From the NCBI RefSeq assembly GCF_003234115.2, contig NZ_CP126251.1:124001-188000 (forward strand): a stretch of DNA of 64,000 nucleotides. Direction: 5' to 3'. Under the pieces are notes generated by a model. It had not been told where the DNA came from. It saw only the letters and a program-made list of their open reading frames with translations, and searched no databases. A program made the position numbers and the translations under genes. Position 1 is the stretch's first letter, and every line of letters starts with the position of its first letter. Below are positions 1-7,673 of the stretch, one piece after another. This DNA comes from Curtobacterium sp. MCPF17_002. Lineage in GTDB: Bacteria > Actinomycetota > Actinomycetes > Actinomycetales > Microbacteriaceae.

Positions 1-768
1 CGCGACTACGCGGCGCTCCCGGTCTCCGCCGACGACCTCATCGGCAACGTCCGCGCCGTCGCGTCCTTCCAGGTCGACCGCGAGCTCGGGAAGATCGGCA
101 AGCCGATCGACCGCGACGAGTGGTTCATGACCCCGCAGACCATCAACGCCTACTACAACCCCGGTTTCAACGAGATCGTGTTCCCCGCGGCCATCCTGCA
201 GTTCCCCTTCTTCGAGGCCGGCCGTGACGCCGCCGCGAACTACGGCGCGATCGGCGCGGTCATCGGCCACGAGATCGGCCACGGGTTCGACGACCAGGGC
301 TCCCAGTACGACGGCGACGGTCGTCTCGAGAACTGGTGGACCGAGGCCGACCGGACCGCGTTCGAGGAACGCACCAAGGCCCTCATCGCGCAGTACGACG
401 CGCTCGTGCCGACCGAGGTGCCGGACGGTCACGTCAACGGCGCGCTGACGATCGGTGAGAACATCGGCGACCTCGGCGGCCTGTCCATCGCGTGGAAGGC
501 GTACCTGCTGTCCCTCGGCGGACAGGAGCCCCCGGTGGTCGACGGCCTGACCGGGGCCGAGCGCTTCTTCCTCAGCTGGGCGCAGGCCTGGCGGATGGCG
601 ATCCGTCCCGAGGAGGCCGCGCGCCTGCTCAGCATCGACCCGCACTCGCCGACCGAGTTCCGGTGCAACCAGGTCGTCCGCAACATCGACGTCTACTACG
701 ACACCTTCGGCGTGACCGAGGGTGACGCGATGTACCTCGACCCGGTCGAGCGCGTCGCGATCTGGTGA
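1..768 (+). CDS. M13 family zinc metallopeptidase, C-terminal part
   Basis: C-terminal 255 residues of a neprilysin/PepO-like (M13) metallopeptidase, a family that cleaves oligopeptides; the start lies before the window and the frame is open from base 1. Seen: the substrate-binding NAYYNP stretch from visible residue 49, the zinc motif HEIGH at visible residues 90-94, the third zinc ligand E153 in GENIGDLGG, and a tryptophan as the last residue, as is usual for the family. The active-site half therefore looks complete and functional. The stop TGA (766-768) shares its last base with the ATG of the next gene, so the two are probably co-transcribed. Whether the protein is cytoplasmic or secreted cannot be told without the N-terminus. 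Confidence 0.93.
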   Translation, partial: RDYAALPVSADDLIGNVRAVASFQVDRELGKIGKPIDRDEWFMTPQTINAYYNPGFNEIVFPAAILQFPFFEAGRDAAANYGAIGAVIGHEIGHGFDDQGSQYDGDGRLENWWTEADRTAFEERTKALIAQYDALVPTEVPDGHVNGALTIGENIGDLGGLSIAWKAYLLSLGGQEPPVVDGLTGAERFFLSWAQAWRMAIRPEEAARLLSIDPHSPTEFRCNQVVRNIDVYYDTFGVTEGDAMYLDPVERVAIW

Positions 769-1724
769 TGACCGAGCCGGACGCGGCTCCGTCACCGGAG
801 CCGGGAGCGGCTCGACGGTCGCGTCGACGACAGCACGTCGGCGGTGCCGACGGGCGTGCGCACGGTCGGCACCGCGGCGGTGCCGACGAACGCTTCGCAG
901 CCACCCTGGAGGCGCTGGGCACGATCGCCAGGGACGGTGCGTCCGTCAGTGCGTCCGTCATCGACACCTCGACCGGCAAGGCCCTGCTCGGGGTCGACGA
1001 CACCCTCGTGCAGCCGGTCGCGAGCCTCGGCCGGGTGCTGCTCCTCGTCGAGGTCGCGGCCCGGCTCGAGGACGGGCGCCTGCACGGCGACCGCCTGCAG
1101 CGGATGGCACGCGACACCGCGACCGGTGCGGGGCTGTGGCAGTTCCTGCAGGAGCCGACCATGCAGGTACCCGACCTCGCGACCCTCGTGGGTGCGACCG
1201 CCGACGCCTGGGCGATGAACGCGCTGCTGTCGACGGTCGGCATCGACGCCGTCCGGGAACGCGCGGAGTCGCTCGGGATCGAGCGCACCGCGCTCATCGA
1301 CCGGGCACGTGACCGCCGGGGCCCGGACGACGCGCCGGACACCTCGGTGGCGCCGACGGGCGAGCTCAGCTGGCTCATGCGCGGGTTGGCGCTCGGCGAG
1401 GTCGTCGACGAGGCCGTGTCGAACCGGGTGCTCGGCTGGCTGTCGTTGGCGAGCGACCTCACCCTCGTCGCCGGGGCCTTCGGACTCGACCCGCTCGCGC
1501 ACCGGGCGTTGGACCACGGCCTGCAGGTCGTGTCGGTGACGGGTTCGAGCACGGGGGTGCGGGCCGAGGCGGGGATCCTCCGCGGGCCCGGTTCGTCCGT
1601 GAGCTACGCGGTGACGGTGACGTTCGACGACGCCTCACTGCAGCGACGCCTCGCCGTCGTCGAGGCGTTGCGGACGATGGGCACCGAGGTGCTCGAAGCC
1701 GTGCACGTCCCCGCGCACCGCTAG
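768..1724 (+). CDS. Serine hydrolase, class A beta-lactamase-like fold, catalytic motifs lost
   Basis: 318 residues. The region from about residue 45 has the layout of a class A beta-lactamase/PBP-like serine hydrolase: PVASLGRVLLLVEVAARLEDG sits where the SxxK helix should be, TADAWAMNALLSTVG where SDN should be, and VTGSS where KTG should be. In each motif the key residue differs (SLGR for SxxK, ADA for SDN, VTG for KTG). The fold assignment is by pattern only; if it holds, the protein is probably not a working beta-lactamase. The first 40 residues are Arg/His/Gly-rich with no signal peptide. ATG at 768 was preferred over the GTG at 765 because it gives the usual TGATG overlap with the peptidase. 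Confidence 0.72.
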   Translation: MTEPDAAPSPEPGAARRSRRRQHVGGADGRAHGRHRGGADERFAATLEALGTIARDGASVSASVIDTSTGKALLGVDDTLVQPVASLGRVLLLVEVAARLEDGRLHGDRLQRMARDTATGAGLWQFLQEPTMQVPDLATLVGATADAWAMNALLSTVGIDAVRERAESLGIERTALIDRARDRRGPDDAPDTSVAPTGELSWLMRGLALGEVVDEAVSNRVLGWLSLASDLTLVAGAFGLDPLAHRALDHGLQVVSVTGSSTGVRAEAGILRGPGSSVSYAVTVTFDDASLQRRLAVVEALRTMGTEVLEAVHVPAHR

Positions 1725-1727
1725 CGG

Positions 1728-1773
1728 TCAGCGGGCGGTGCGACTCCCGATCAGCGGGCGGTGCGGCTCCCGA
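1728..1773. repeat. 23-bp tandem duplication containing a stop codon
   Basis: Two adjacent 23-bp units (1728-1750 and 1751-1773) differ at one base. Each encodes, on the minus strand, the last residues and TGA stop of the phosphotransferase gene. Because 23 is not a multiple of three, the second stop lies in another frame. This is a recent-looking duplication of a gene end. Confidence 0.9.
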
Positions 1774-2593
1774 TCAGCGCGCCGACCCAGGCGTCGAAGC
1801 GCTCGCGGAGCACCCGCGCGTCGACCTCCGGCCGACCGATGCCGGCGTAGTTCGGCGCCCACGTCTCGACGTACGTGTCGGCTCGGGCCGCGGCGACGAC
1901 GTCCCAGGCGTGCACGTCGAGGACCCGACGACCGGACGCCGCTTCGTACGCCGCCAGGAACCGTTCCGCCGCCACGGGGGAGCCGAGCAGCACGAGGTCC
2001 TGCCGGCACCACGCGAGGTCGACGCCGCGCGGGGCGGACCGCGCGCCGGACCAGTCCACGACGCCGGTGAGCCGATCGCCGTCCCACACGGTGTTCCCGC
2101 TCCAGAAGTCGCCGTGGGTGAGCACCCGGTCGAGGTCGGCCTCGCGCCACGCTTCCTGCGCGCTGGCGGCGAGGCGCCCGGCCCGCGTCGTCGGTTCCCG
2201 GGCGTCGTCGGGCAGCCCGGTCGGGTCCAGCCGGTGGACTGCCGCGAGGGCGACACCGAGCTGCTCGCCGATGACGACCGGGTCGAGCGTCGGTGACGGC
2301 GGTCCGCCGGGGACCGCCTCGGTCACGATGACACCGTGCCCCTCGAGCTCCCCGTGGGCGAGCGCGCGCGGGGCCAGTCGGCCGAGCGGTCCGAGCCGGC
2401 GGAGCACCTCGAGTTCGCGCGCGACCGAGTCGTCCGCGCGCGGGAACATCCGGACCACCACGTGGGCGTCGCCGTCGTCCACCAACAGGGTGCGGGCGTG
2501 CTGCCCGCCGGTGAGTTCGCGTGCCAGGGTCAGCGGCCGACCGAGCAACCCGGCAGCGGCGTCGACGAGGGCGGTGGTGGTGGGCTGGAGCAC
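1751..2593 (-). CDS. Aminoglycoside/fructosamine-type phosphotransferase family protein
   Basis: 280 residues with the layout of the APH/choline-kinase-like phosphotransferase fold. The catalytic loop is LTHGDFWSGNTVWDG, matching the HGDxxxxN Brenner motif, followed by the metal-binding VVDWSGA (DxD/DW position). The N-terminal lobe has the VVRMFPRADDSVARELEVLRRL segment expected for nucleotide binding. The substrate cannot be told: relatives act on aminoglycosides, fructosamine, homoserine or thiamine. The frame stays open upstream, but the GTG at 2593 (protein beginning with VLQPTTTALVDAAAG) was chosen because the upstream part is low-complexity and covers the divergent YCII gene. Only 24 bp separate the two divergent starts. 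Confidence 0.82.
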   Translation of the reverse strand: MLQPTTTALVDAAAGLLGRPLTLARELTGGQHARTLLVDDGDAHVVVRMFPRADDSVARELEVLRRLGPLGRLAPRALAHGELEGHGVIVTEAVPGGPPSPTLDPVVIGEQLGVALAAVHRLDPTGLPDDAREPTTRAGRLAASAQEAWREADLDRVLTHGDFWSGNTVWDGDRLTGVVDWSGARSAPRGVDLAWCRQDLVLLGSPVAAERFLAAYEAASGRRVLDVHAWDVVAAARADTYVETWAPNYAGIGRPEVDARVLRERFDAWVGALIGSRTAR

Positions 2594-2617
2594 GGCGACG
2601 AGCGTACTGTCACGCCC

Positions 2618-2962
2618 GTGAGCAACTACCTGATCTCCTTCGACGAGGGGACGATGGTGTTCCCGGTGGCCGAGCTGCCGGCCGTGTCCGAGGCCACCCA
2701 CGCGGTCGTCCGCGACGCGAAGGACGCCGGTGTCTGGGTGTTCGGCGGCGGACTGCCCGAGGCGTCGCTCGGTGCCCTGGTCGACACCGACGGCACCGTC
2801 CACGATCCGGCCACCCGTCCGGGCAAGGACACCTTCATCGGCGGGTTCTGCATCCTCGACCTGCCGACCCGCGCCGAGGCGCTGCGGTGGGCGGCGAGGT
2901 TCGCGGAGGCCTGCCGCTGTGCCCAGGAGGTCCGCGAGTTCATGGACGACCCCGAGTCCTGA
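2618..2962 (+). CDS. YCII-related domain protein
   Basis: 114 residues; begins VSNYLISFDEGTMVFP and has the single-domain layout of YCII/DGPF proteins (dimeric alpha/beta barrel), including the GVWVFGGGLPEASLG stretch that corresponds to the family's conserved glycine segment. Family members are poorly characterised; some are associated with ECF sigma factors, none of which is adjacent here. A TACTGT hexamer at 2605-2610 ends 7 nt before the GTG start, so the message may be leaderless. C-terminal CRCAQEV contains two close cysteines whose role is unknown. Confidence 0.8.
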   Translation: MSNYLISFDEGTMVFPVAELPAVSEATHAVVRDAKDAGVWVFGGGLPEASLGALVDTDGTVHDPATRPGKDTFIGGFCILDLPTRAEALRWAARFAEACRCAQEVREFMDDPES

Positions 2963-3067
2963 CCAGTGCGCGCCGGCCTGCCCCGGGGTACACGATTCGG
3001 GTGGCGCTCAGCCGCCACGAGCACACTCCGGAGCACGCGCGCGAGCGCTCGAGCAACGGAGGTCGAC

Positions 3068-3346
3068 ATGGCAGGCAAGCACGAACAGGCACGCGGCGAC
3101 GACGGTCGCGCGGACGGCGTCGAACCCCGCGCCGGAGCCTTCACGGACAGCGAGATCCCGGGCGAGACGCCCGTCGGGACGAACGAGCCCGCGGGCGAGT
3201 TCGTGTCGAGCGACATCCCCGGCGAGACCCGTCCCGAGGGTGGCGCTGCTGCCGAGGGCGAGTACGTCGAGTCGGACATCCCGGGCGAGGCCGAGCCGAC
3301 CCCTGACGGCGAGGTCGGGCACTACACGGACCGCGACCAGGCCTGA
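3068..3346 (+). CDS. Small acidic protein with three S(E/D)IPGE repeats
   Basis: 92 residues, hydrophilic and rich in Glu, Asp and Gly. Three imperfect repeats are visible: TDSEIPGETP, SSDIPGETR and ESDIPGEAE, each about 24 residues apart and preceded by an acidic/Gly spacer. There is no signal peptide, membrane segment or catalytic motif. ATG at 3068 has a good ribosome binding site (AACGGAGG) 5-6 nt upstream, so the longer open frame was not used. I do not recognise a named family; the repeat suggests a disordered peptide that binds something several times over. Real-gene confidence rests on the RBS, repeat conservation and isolated position. Confidence 0.7.
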   Translation: MAGKHEQARGDDGRADGVEPRAGAFTDSEIPGETPVGTNEPAGEFVSSDIPGETRPEGGAAAEGEYVESDIPGEAEPTPDGEVGHYTDRDQA

Positions 3347-3353
3347 TCACGTG

Positions 3354-3397
3354 CATCCCATGATCAAGCTTGTGTGCACAAGCTTGATCATGGGATG
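3354..3397. promoter_or_regulatory. Perfect 21-bp inverted repeat before the fic gene
   Basis: Arms 3354-3374 and 3377-3397 are perfect reverse complements with a 2-nt spacer (TG). Each arm contains TGATCA and AAGCTT side by side. The element ends 8 nt before the fic ATG. It has no T-tract on either side, so it is a poor intrinsic terminator; an operator or cruciform/hairpin in the fic leader fits better. Confidence 0.75.
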
Positions 3398-3405
3398 ATC
3401 GCCGC

Positions 3406-4677
3406 ATGGGATCGTACGAGACGGTACGTCGCCCCGGCGATCCCGGGGCGTCATCGCGACCGTTCCGGTCGCCGATGGTCTTCAACGCCTACGTCCCGGA
3501 TGTGCTGATGGGGCGCACCTTCGCCCTCGACGGGATCGACGGCGCGGCGATCCTCGACGCGACGACGGCGGTGGCCGCCATCGAGGCGCGCTCCACGGTC
3601 CTGGGCAGCGGCGACGCCCTCGGACGGATGCTGCTCCGCGCCGAAGCAGTGGGGTCCTCGATGATCGAGGGACTCGAAGTGTCCCCGCGCAGGCTCCTCG
3701 AGGAAGAGGCGAGGGCTCCCGAGGGTGCCGCGCAGTGGAGTACCGCACGAGAGGTGCTGGGCAACATCCATGCGATGACCTTCCTCTCGGACTCTGTCGA
3801 CCCGGGGGACGAGGTCACGCTGGAGGTGCTCCTCGAAGCGCATCGCCGACTCATGGCGGCGAGCACGACGCCGGAGTACGGAGGCGAGGTCCGGAGGGCG
3901 CAGAACTGGATCGGCGGACCGACGCCGACGAGCGCCGCGTTCGTGCCCCCGGTGCCCGAGCGGGTTCCGGAACTGTTGGACGACCTCGTGGAGTTCGTCA
4001 ACACGAGCACGCTCCCGGCCATCGCGATCGCCGCGATCGCGCACGCGCAGTTCGAGACCATCCACCCGTTCGCGGACGGGAACGGGCGCATCGGGCGGGC
4101 TCTCATCCACGCGGTGCTCCGCTCCAGGGGCTTGACCGCGCAGTCGGCACCACCGGTGTCGCTCGTCCTCGCGACGCGTGCCGGCGAGTACGAAGGCGCC
4201 CTGCAGCGCTACCGGACCACCGAAGAACCAGGATCCGAGACAGGGCGGGCGGCGGCAGGCCAGTTCGTGCGGCTGTTCGCCGAGGCCATGGCCGAGGTCG
4301 TCGATCGCATGGACCGGTTCGAGACCGAACTCACGACGATCCGGAGCGGGTGGCGGGAAGCACTCGTCGGCGTGCGATCCGACTCGGCGGCTTGGTCCGT
4401 GCTCGACGTCGCGCCCCGGATGCCGGTGATGACGATGCACACGTTCGCCGCCGCGACGGGTAAGAGCGAGCAAGCTGCGAACACCGCGTTGCGCGTGCTC
4501 GTCGAGCGGGGGATCCTCGTGCAGCGCTCGATCGGGCGGCGCAACCGGGTCTTCGAGGCAGATGCCGTCATCGGGGCACTGACACTGCTGGAGCGTCGGC
4601 TGGCGTCGCCGGTCGGTGACACGGCGCTGGTGCCGCCGACGCGTCGCGTCCCCGCACTGCCGCCCTCGCTCGGCTGA
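3406..4677 (+). CDS. Fic family protein (class II, N-terminal inhibitory motif) with winged-helix C-terminus
   Basis: 423 residues. The Fic core motif HPFADGNGRIGR is intact at residues 220-231 (catalytic His220, HxFx(D/E)GNGRxxR), so AMP transfer from ATP to a target hydroxyl is the expected chemistry. An inhibitory helix motif (S/T)xxxE(G/N) is present as S84-SMI-E88-G89, N-terminal to the Fic core, which makes it class II (self-inhibited). After about residue 300 a winged-helix-like segment (TFAAATGKSEQAANTALRVL) follows, usual in Fic proteins with DUF4172/HTH tails. The ATG at 3406 lacks a clear RBS; an in-frame ATG at 3475 (MVFNAYVPDVL) is a plausible alternative start. The adjacent inverted repeat suggests autoregulation through the HTH domain (inference). 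Confidence 0.9.
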   Translation: MGSYETVRRPGDPGASSRPFRSPMVFNAYVPDVLMGRTFALDGIDGAAILDATTAVAAIEARSTVLGSGDALGRMLLRAEAVGSSMIEGLEVSPRRLLEEEARAPEGAAQWSTAREVLGNIHAMTFLSDSVDPGDEVTLEVLLEAHRRLMAASTTPEYGGEVRRAQNWIGGPTPTSAAFVPPVPERVPELLDDLVEFVNTSTLPAIAIAAIAHAQFETIHPFADGNGRIGRALIHAVLRSRGLTAQSAPPVSLVLATRAGEYEGALQRYRTTEEPGSETGRAAAGQFVRLFAEAMAEVVDRMDRFETELTTIRSGWREALVGVRSDSAAWSVLDVAPRMPVMTMHTFAAATGKSEQAANTALRVLVERGILVQRSIGRRNRVFEADAVIGALTLLERRLASPVGDTALVPPTRRVPALPPSLG

Positions 4678-4680
4678 GGC

Positions 4681-5061
4681 CTAGTCGATGAGCTCCGCCG
4701 CCACCAGGCGGCGGAGCGTCTCGACACCCGCGGGCGGGCACCGGTCCGCGTCTCGCGAGGTGATCCACTCGACCTCGTCCACCTCGGCCGAGGCAACGGG
4801 CGTGGCGGAGTCGAGCGCGCCTCCAGGCCGGACCAGGAACAGCGCCATCGCGACCATCGTGCCGGGCGCCTGCCCGTGGGCGGGCTCGGTGACGGTGCCG
4901 AACGCGTCGACGTCGTCGGCGCTGAGTCGCAGGCCGGTTTCCTCGAAGGCCTCGCGGATCGCCGCCTCGACGTCGGTCTCGTGCGGCTCGGCCTTGCCGC
5001 CGGGCAGGTAGAGGACGTCGCGCGCACGCGCGCGCACCATCAGGACCCGTCGGTCACGCAC
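4681..5061 (-). CDS. NUDIX hydrolase
   Basis: 126 residues containing a complete Nudix box G-x5-E-x7-REAFEET-G-L (GKAEPHETDVEAAIREAFEETG region), which binds Mg2+ for hydrolysis of nucleoside diphosphate derivatives; the substrate is unknown. The GTG at 5061 is the first ordinary start, but the in-frame codons just upstream still read like the family's first beta strand (LRVSALLLV), with only CTG codons available as starts. The true N-terminus may therefore be 9-17 residues longer, using a rare start. It is downstream of hemA on the same strand, 47 nt after its stop. It is convergent with the fic gene, with 3 nt between the stops. Confidence 0.85.
   Translation of the reverse strand: MRDRRVLMVRARARDVLYLPGGKAEPHETDVEAAIREAFEETGLRLSADDVDAFGTVTEPAHGQAPGTMVAMALFLVRPGGALDSATPVASAEVDEVEWITSRDADRCPPAGVETLRRLVAAELID
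4816..4828 (+). repeat. 13-mer CGCGCCTCCAGGC, copy 1 of 7
   Basis: First of seven exact copies in the window; the others are at 22693-22705 (+), 23981-23993 (-), 43425-43437 (+), 47245-47257 (-), 50932-50944 (+) and 55346-55358 (+). Chance expectation at this base composition is well under one. Copies fall in coding and intergenic DNA and in both orientations. Confidence 0.8.
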
Positions 5062-5108
5062 CAGCAGCAGTGCACTGACGCGCAGGGTGGGCGGGACGGC
5101 CGGGAGGC

Positions 5109-6452
5109 TCAGCTCGCGTCCGCCTCGTCGTCACGTTCCGGGACGGCCCGGTCGGGCGCGGTGCGCTCCGCGAGCGGCACGACGGGCGCGGGCAGCTCCG
5201 CCTCCGGCTCGGGACGGACACCGAAGACCGCATCGAGCGCTCCGACGAACTCCTCGCCGCGACCGGCACGGCCGAGTTCACGAGCGCGGACCGACGGACG
5301 GTGCAGCAGGACGCCGACGAGGTGCCGGAGCGCGCGTTCGGTCTGCTCGACGGACTCGCCGTCGGCATCACCGCGGCGCTTCGCGCGGTCGATCTCGTCG
5401 TCGAGGATGTCGAACACGTGCTTCCGGAAGGCCACCAGCGCCGGGGTGGTGGACTGTTCGAGGGCCTGGGCGCGGAAGCGGGAGACCGCGTCGTCGACCA
5501 TCGCGCGTGCCTCGGACTCGGCGTTCAGCTCGGCGACCGGCGCGTGGATGCTGATCGTCTCGAGGTCGAGGAGCTCGACGCCGTCGACGTCCGCCGCCTC
5601 CGGGGCGACGTTGCGGGGGAGTCCGAGGTCGATGACGATGCGTCGGACGCCGTCGTCGAGGTCGGCCGCTCCGACGACCGGGACCTCGCTCGAGGTGCAG
5701 GTGATGAGGACGTCGCTCATGCCGATGGCCTGGCGCAGGTCCCGGGCGGCGACGAGGTCGTGCTTCGCGGCGAACCACTGGGCCCGGCCGGAGGGGGAGA
5801 AGACCTGGATGTTCGTGGCGCCACGGTCGCGGAGGGCGGCGATCGTGGTGGCGGCGTAGCTGCCGGTGCCGACGAGGAGCACGCGGGTGTGCCCCCAGTC
5901 GGTGATGCGCGACGAGGCGAGCTCGAGGCCGAGGCGCACGAGCGAGCGGCCGGCGGCACCGATGCGGGTGCGCGTCTTCACGCCGCGCGAGGTGTGCGCG
6001 GCTTCTTGGAAGAGGCGCTCGAGCTCGGAGGTGGTGGTGCCGTTCGTGCGGGCGTCCTCGAGCGAGCGACGGACCTGCCCGGAGATCTCGGTCTCGCCGA
6101 CGACGACGGACTCGAGGCCGCTCGACACGGCGAAGAGGTGCTGCACGAGGTCCTTGCCGCCGAGCACCTGCACGGAGTCGAGGACCTCGGTCGGGTCGAG
6201 GTCGCTGGCGGTCGCGACGGCATCGACGGTGGCCGAGACGGCGGAGTCGCGGTCGTCGCCCGCGATGTCGAGGTAGGCCTCGAAGCGGTTGCACGTGGCG
6301 AGGACGACGGCCCCGTCCAGCACGTCGGAGTCCGTCACGAGACGGCTCGCGGCGGTCGGTGCGCCGATGCTCAGTCGCTCCAGGAGGTCGAAGCTGGCGT
6401 TGCGGTGCGACGCCGTGAGACAGATGAGCACGTCTTCCATGGTAACTCGCAT
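5109..6452 (-). CDS. hemA: Glutamyl-tRNA reductase
   Basis: 447 residues. Reduces Glu-tRNA(Glu) to glutamate-1-semialdehyde with NADPH, the first step of C5 tetrapyrrole synthesis; HemL at 15093 takes the product. Seen: LTASHRNASFDLLERL at the N-terminus, the catalytic cysteine C54 in LATCNRFEAY, VVVGETEISGQVR, and the NADP-binding VLLVGTGSYAATTIAAL. The last 45 residues are an acidic/Pro-rich extension. ATG at 6452 has AGGAG 9 nt upstream; a second ATG four codons later is possible. Divergent from hemE across 69 bp, so a shared promoter region could set both ends of the pathway. Confidence 0.96.
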   Translation of the reverse strand: MRVTMEDVLICLTASHRNASFDLLERLSIGAPTAASRLVTDSDVLDGAVVLATCNRFEAYLDIAGDDRDSAVSATVDAVATASDLDPTEVLDSVQVLGGKDLVQHLFAVSSGLESVVVGETEISGQVRRSLEDARTNGTTTSELERLFQEAAHTSRGVKTRTRIGAAGRSLVRLGLELASSRITDWGHTRVLLVGTGSYAATTIAALRDRGATNIQVFSPSGRAQWFAAKHDLVAARDLRQAIGMSDVLITCTSSEVPVVGAADLDDGVRRIVIDLGLPRNVAPEAADVDGVELLDLETISIHAPVAELNAESEARAMVDDAVSRFRAQALEQSTTPALVAFRKHVFDILDDEIDRAKRRGDADGESVEQTERALRHLVGVLLHRPSVRARELGRAGRGEEFVGALDAVFGVRPEPEAELPAPVVPLAERTAPDRAVPERDDEADAS

Positions 6453-6521
6453 CGGCTCCGACTCCTGTTCGCATCGTGCGTGCTCGGGATACGCCCTGTT
6501 CGCCGATGGGAGAATCGTCCG

Positions 6522-7673
6522 GTGACCGACGCACCGACCACCTCCCTGCCCGCTTCGCACCCGCTCGTCTCGGGGCGCACGGCGGGTTCGCCGCTCGTCC
6601 GGGCACTGCGCGGCGACCGGCCGGAGACGCTGCCGGTCTGGTTCATGCGCCAGGCGGGGCGGTCCCTGCCCGAGTACCGAGAGCTCCGCGTCGGCACGGC
6701 CATGCTCGACGCCTGCCTCGACCCCGCGATGGCGTCCGAGATCACGCTGCAGCCGGTGCGCCGGCACGGGGTCGACGCGGGCATCTTCTTCAGCGACATC
6801 GTCGTGCCGATCAAGCTCGCGGGCGTCGACGTCGAGATCGTCCCCGGTCGCGGTCCGGTGCTCGGCTCCCCGATCCGCTCGGCGGCGGACGTCGAGGCGC
6901 TCGAAGCGCTCGACCCGGCGGCGCTCGCCCCGATCAGCGCCGCCGTCGCACGGACGGTCGAACAGCTCGGGGACACCCCGCTGATCGGGTTCGCCGGGGC
7001 ACCGTTCACCCTCGCCGCGTACCTCGTCGAGGGCGGCCCGTCGAAGGACCACATCCGCGCCCGCACGCTCATGCACGCCGAGCCGGAGACCTGGTCGCGG
7101 CTGCTCGGCTGGGCGGCCGAGGTGTCGGGGGCGTTCCTCCGCGCCCAGGTGCTCGCCGGGGCCTCCGCCGTGCAGCTCTTCGACTCGTGGGTGGGGTCGC
7201 TCTCCCGCGCCGACTACGTGCAGTCCGTCGCCCCGCACTCGGCGGCGGCGCTCGCCCACGTCGCCGACCTCGACGTGCCGCGCATCCACTTCGGCGTCGG
7301 CAGCGGTGAGGTCCTGCACGACATGACGACGTTCGGCACCGACACCGTCGGCGTCGACGCGGTGGGGGTCGACTGGCGACTGCCGCTCGACGAGGCCGTC
7401 CGCCGCGTCGGCACGGGTGTCACCCTGCAGGGCAACATCGACCCGGCGATGCTGTCGGCGCCGTGGCCGGTCCTCGAGGCGCACGTGCGCGACGTGGTCC
7501 GCCGTGGTGGGGAGGCACGCGCGCACGTCGTGAACCTCGGGCACGGGGTGCCGCCGGAGACCGACCCGACGGTGCTCACCCGGATCGTGGAGCTGGTCCA
7601 CGGACTCGGTGACGGCACCGGCGCCGCGGACGCCTCGCACGGCGCGGACGGGCTCCCCGGAGCCGCCGCGTGA
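6522..7673 (+). CDS. hemE: Uroporphyrinogen decarboxylase
   Basis: 383 residues. Removes four acetate carboxyls from uroporphyrinogen III to give coproporphyrinogen III. Signatures: PVWFMRQAGRSLPEYRELR near residue 37 (the URO-D N-terminal motif), IFFSDIVVPIKLAG with the catalytic Asp, GFAGAPFTLAAYLVEGG, and the C-terminal NLGHGVPPETDP. GTG at 6522 gives VTDAPTTSLPASHPL and follows hemA's divergent leader. The stop overlaps the next start by 4 nt (GTGA), so it is translationally coupled to cgoX. Confidence 0.96.
   Translation: MTDAPTTSLPASHPLVSGRTAGSPLVRALRGDRPETLPVWFMRQAGRSLPEYRELRVGTAMLDACLDPAMASEITLQPVRRHGVDAGIFFSDIVVPIKLAGVDVEIVPGRGPVLGSPIRSAADVEALEALDPAALAPISAAVARTVEQLGDTPLIGFAGAPFTLAAYLVEGGPSKDHIRARTLMHAEPETWSRLLGWAAEVSGAFLRAQVLAGASAVQLFDSWVGSLSRADYVQSVAPHSAAALAHVADLDVPRIHFGVGSGEVLHDMTTFGTDTVGVDAVGVDWRLPLDEAVRRVGTGVTLQGNIDPAMLSAPWPVLEAHVRDVVRRGGEARAHVVNLGHGVPPETDPTVLTRIVELVHGLGDGTGAADASHGADGLPGAAA

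Noticed and set aside
765-770. GTG at 765 as start of the beta-lactamase-like gene
   Set aside because: ATG at 768 gives the same protein less one residue and the usual TGATG overlap.
3354-3397. Intrinsic terminator for the small repeat protein gene
   Set aside because: No T-tract on either side and only 8 nt to the fic start; a regulatory role fits better.
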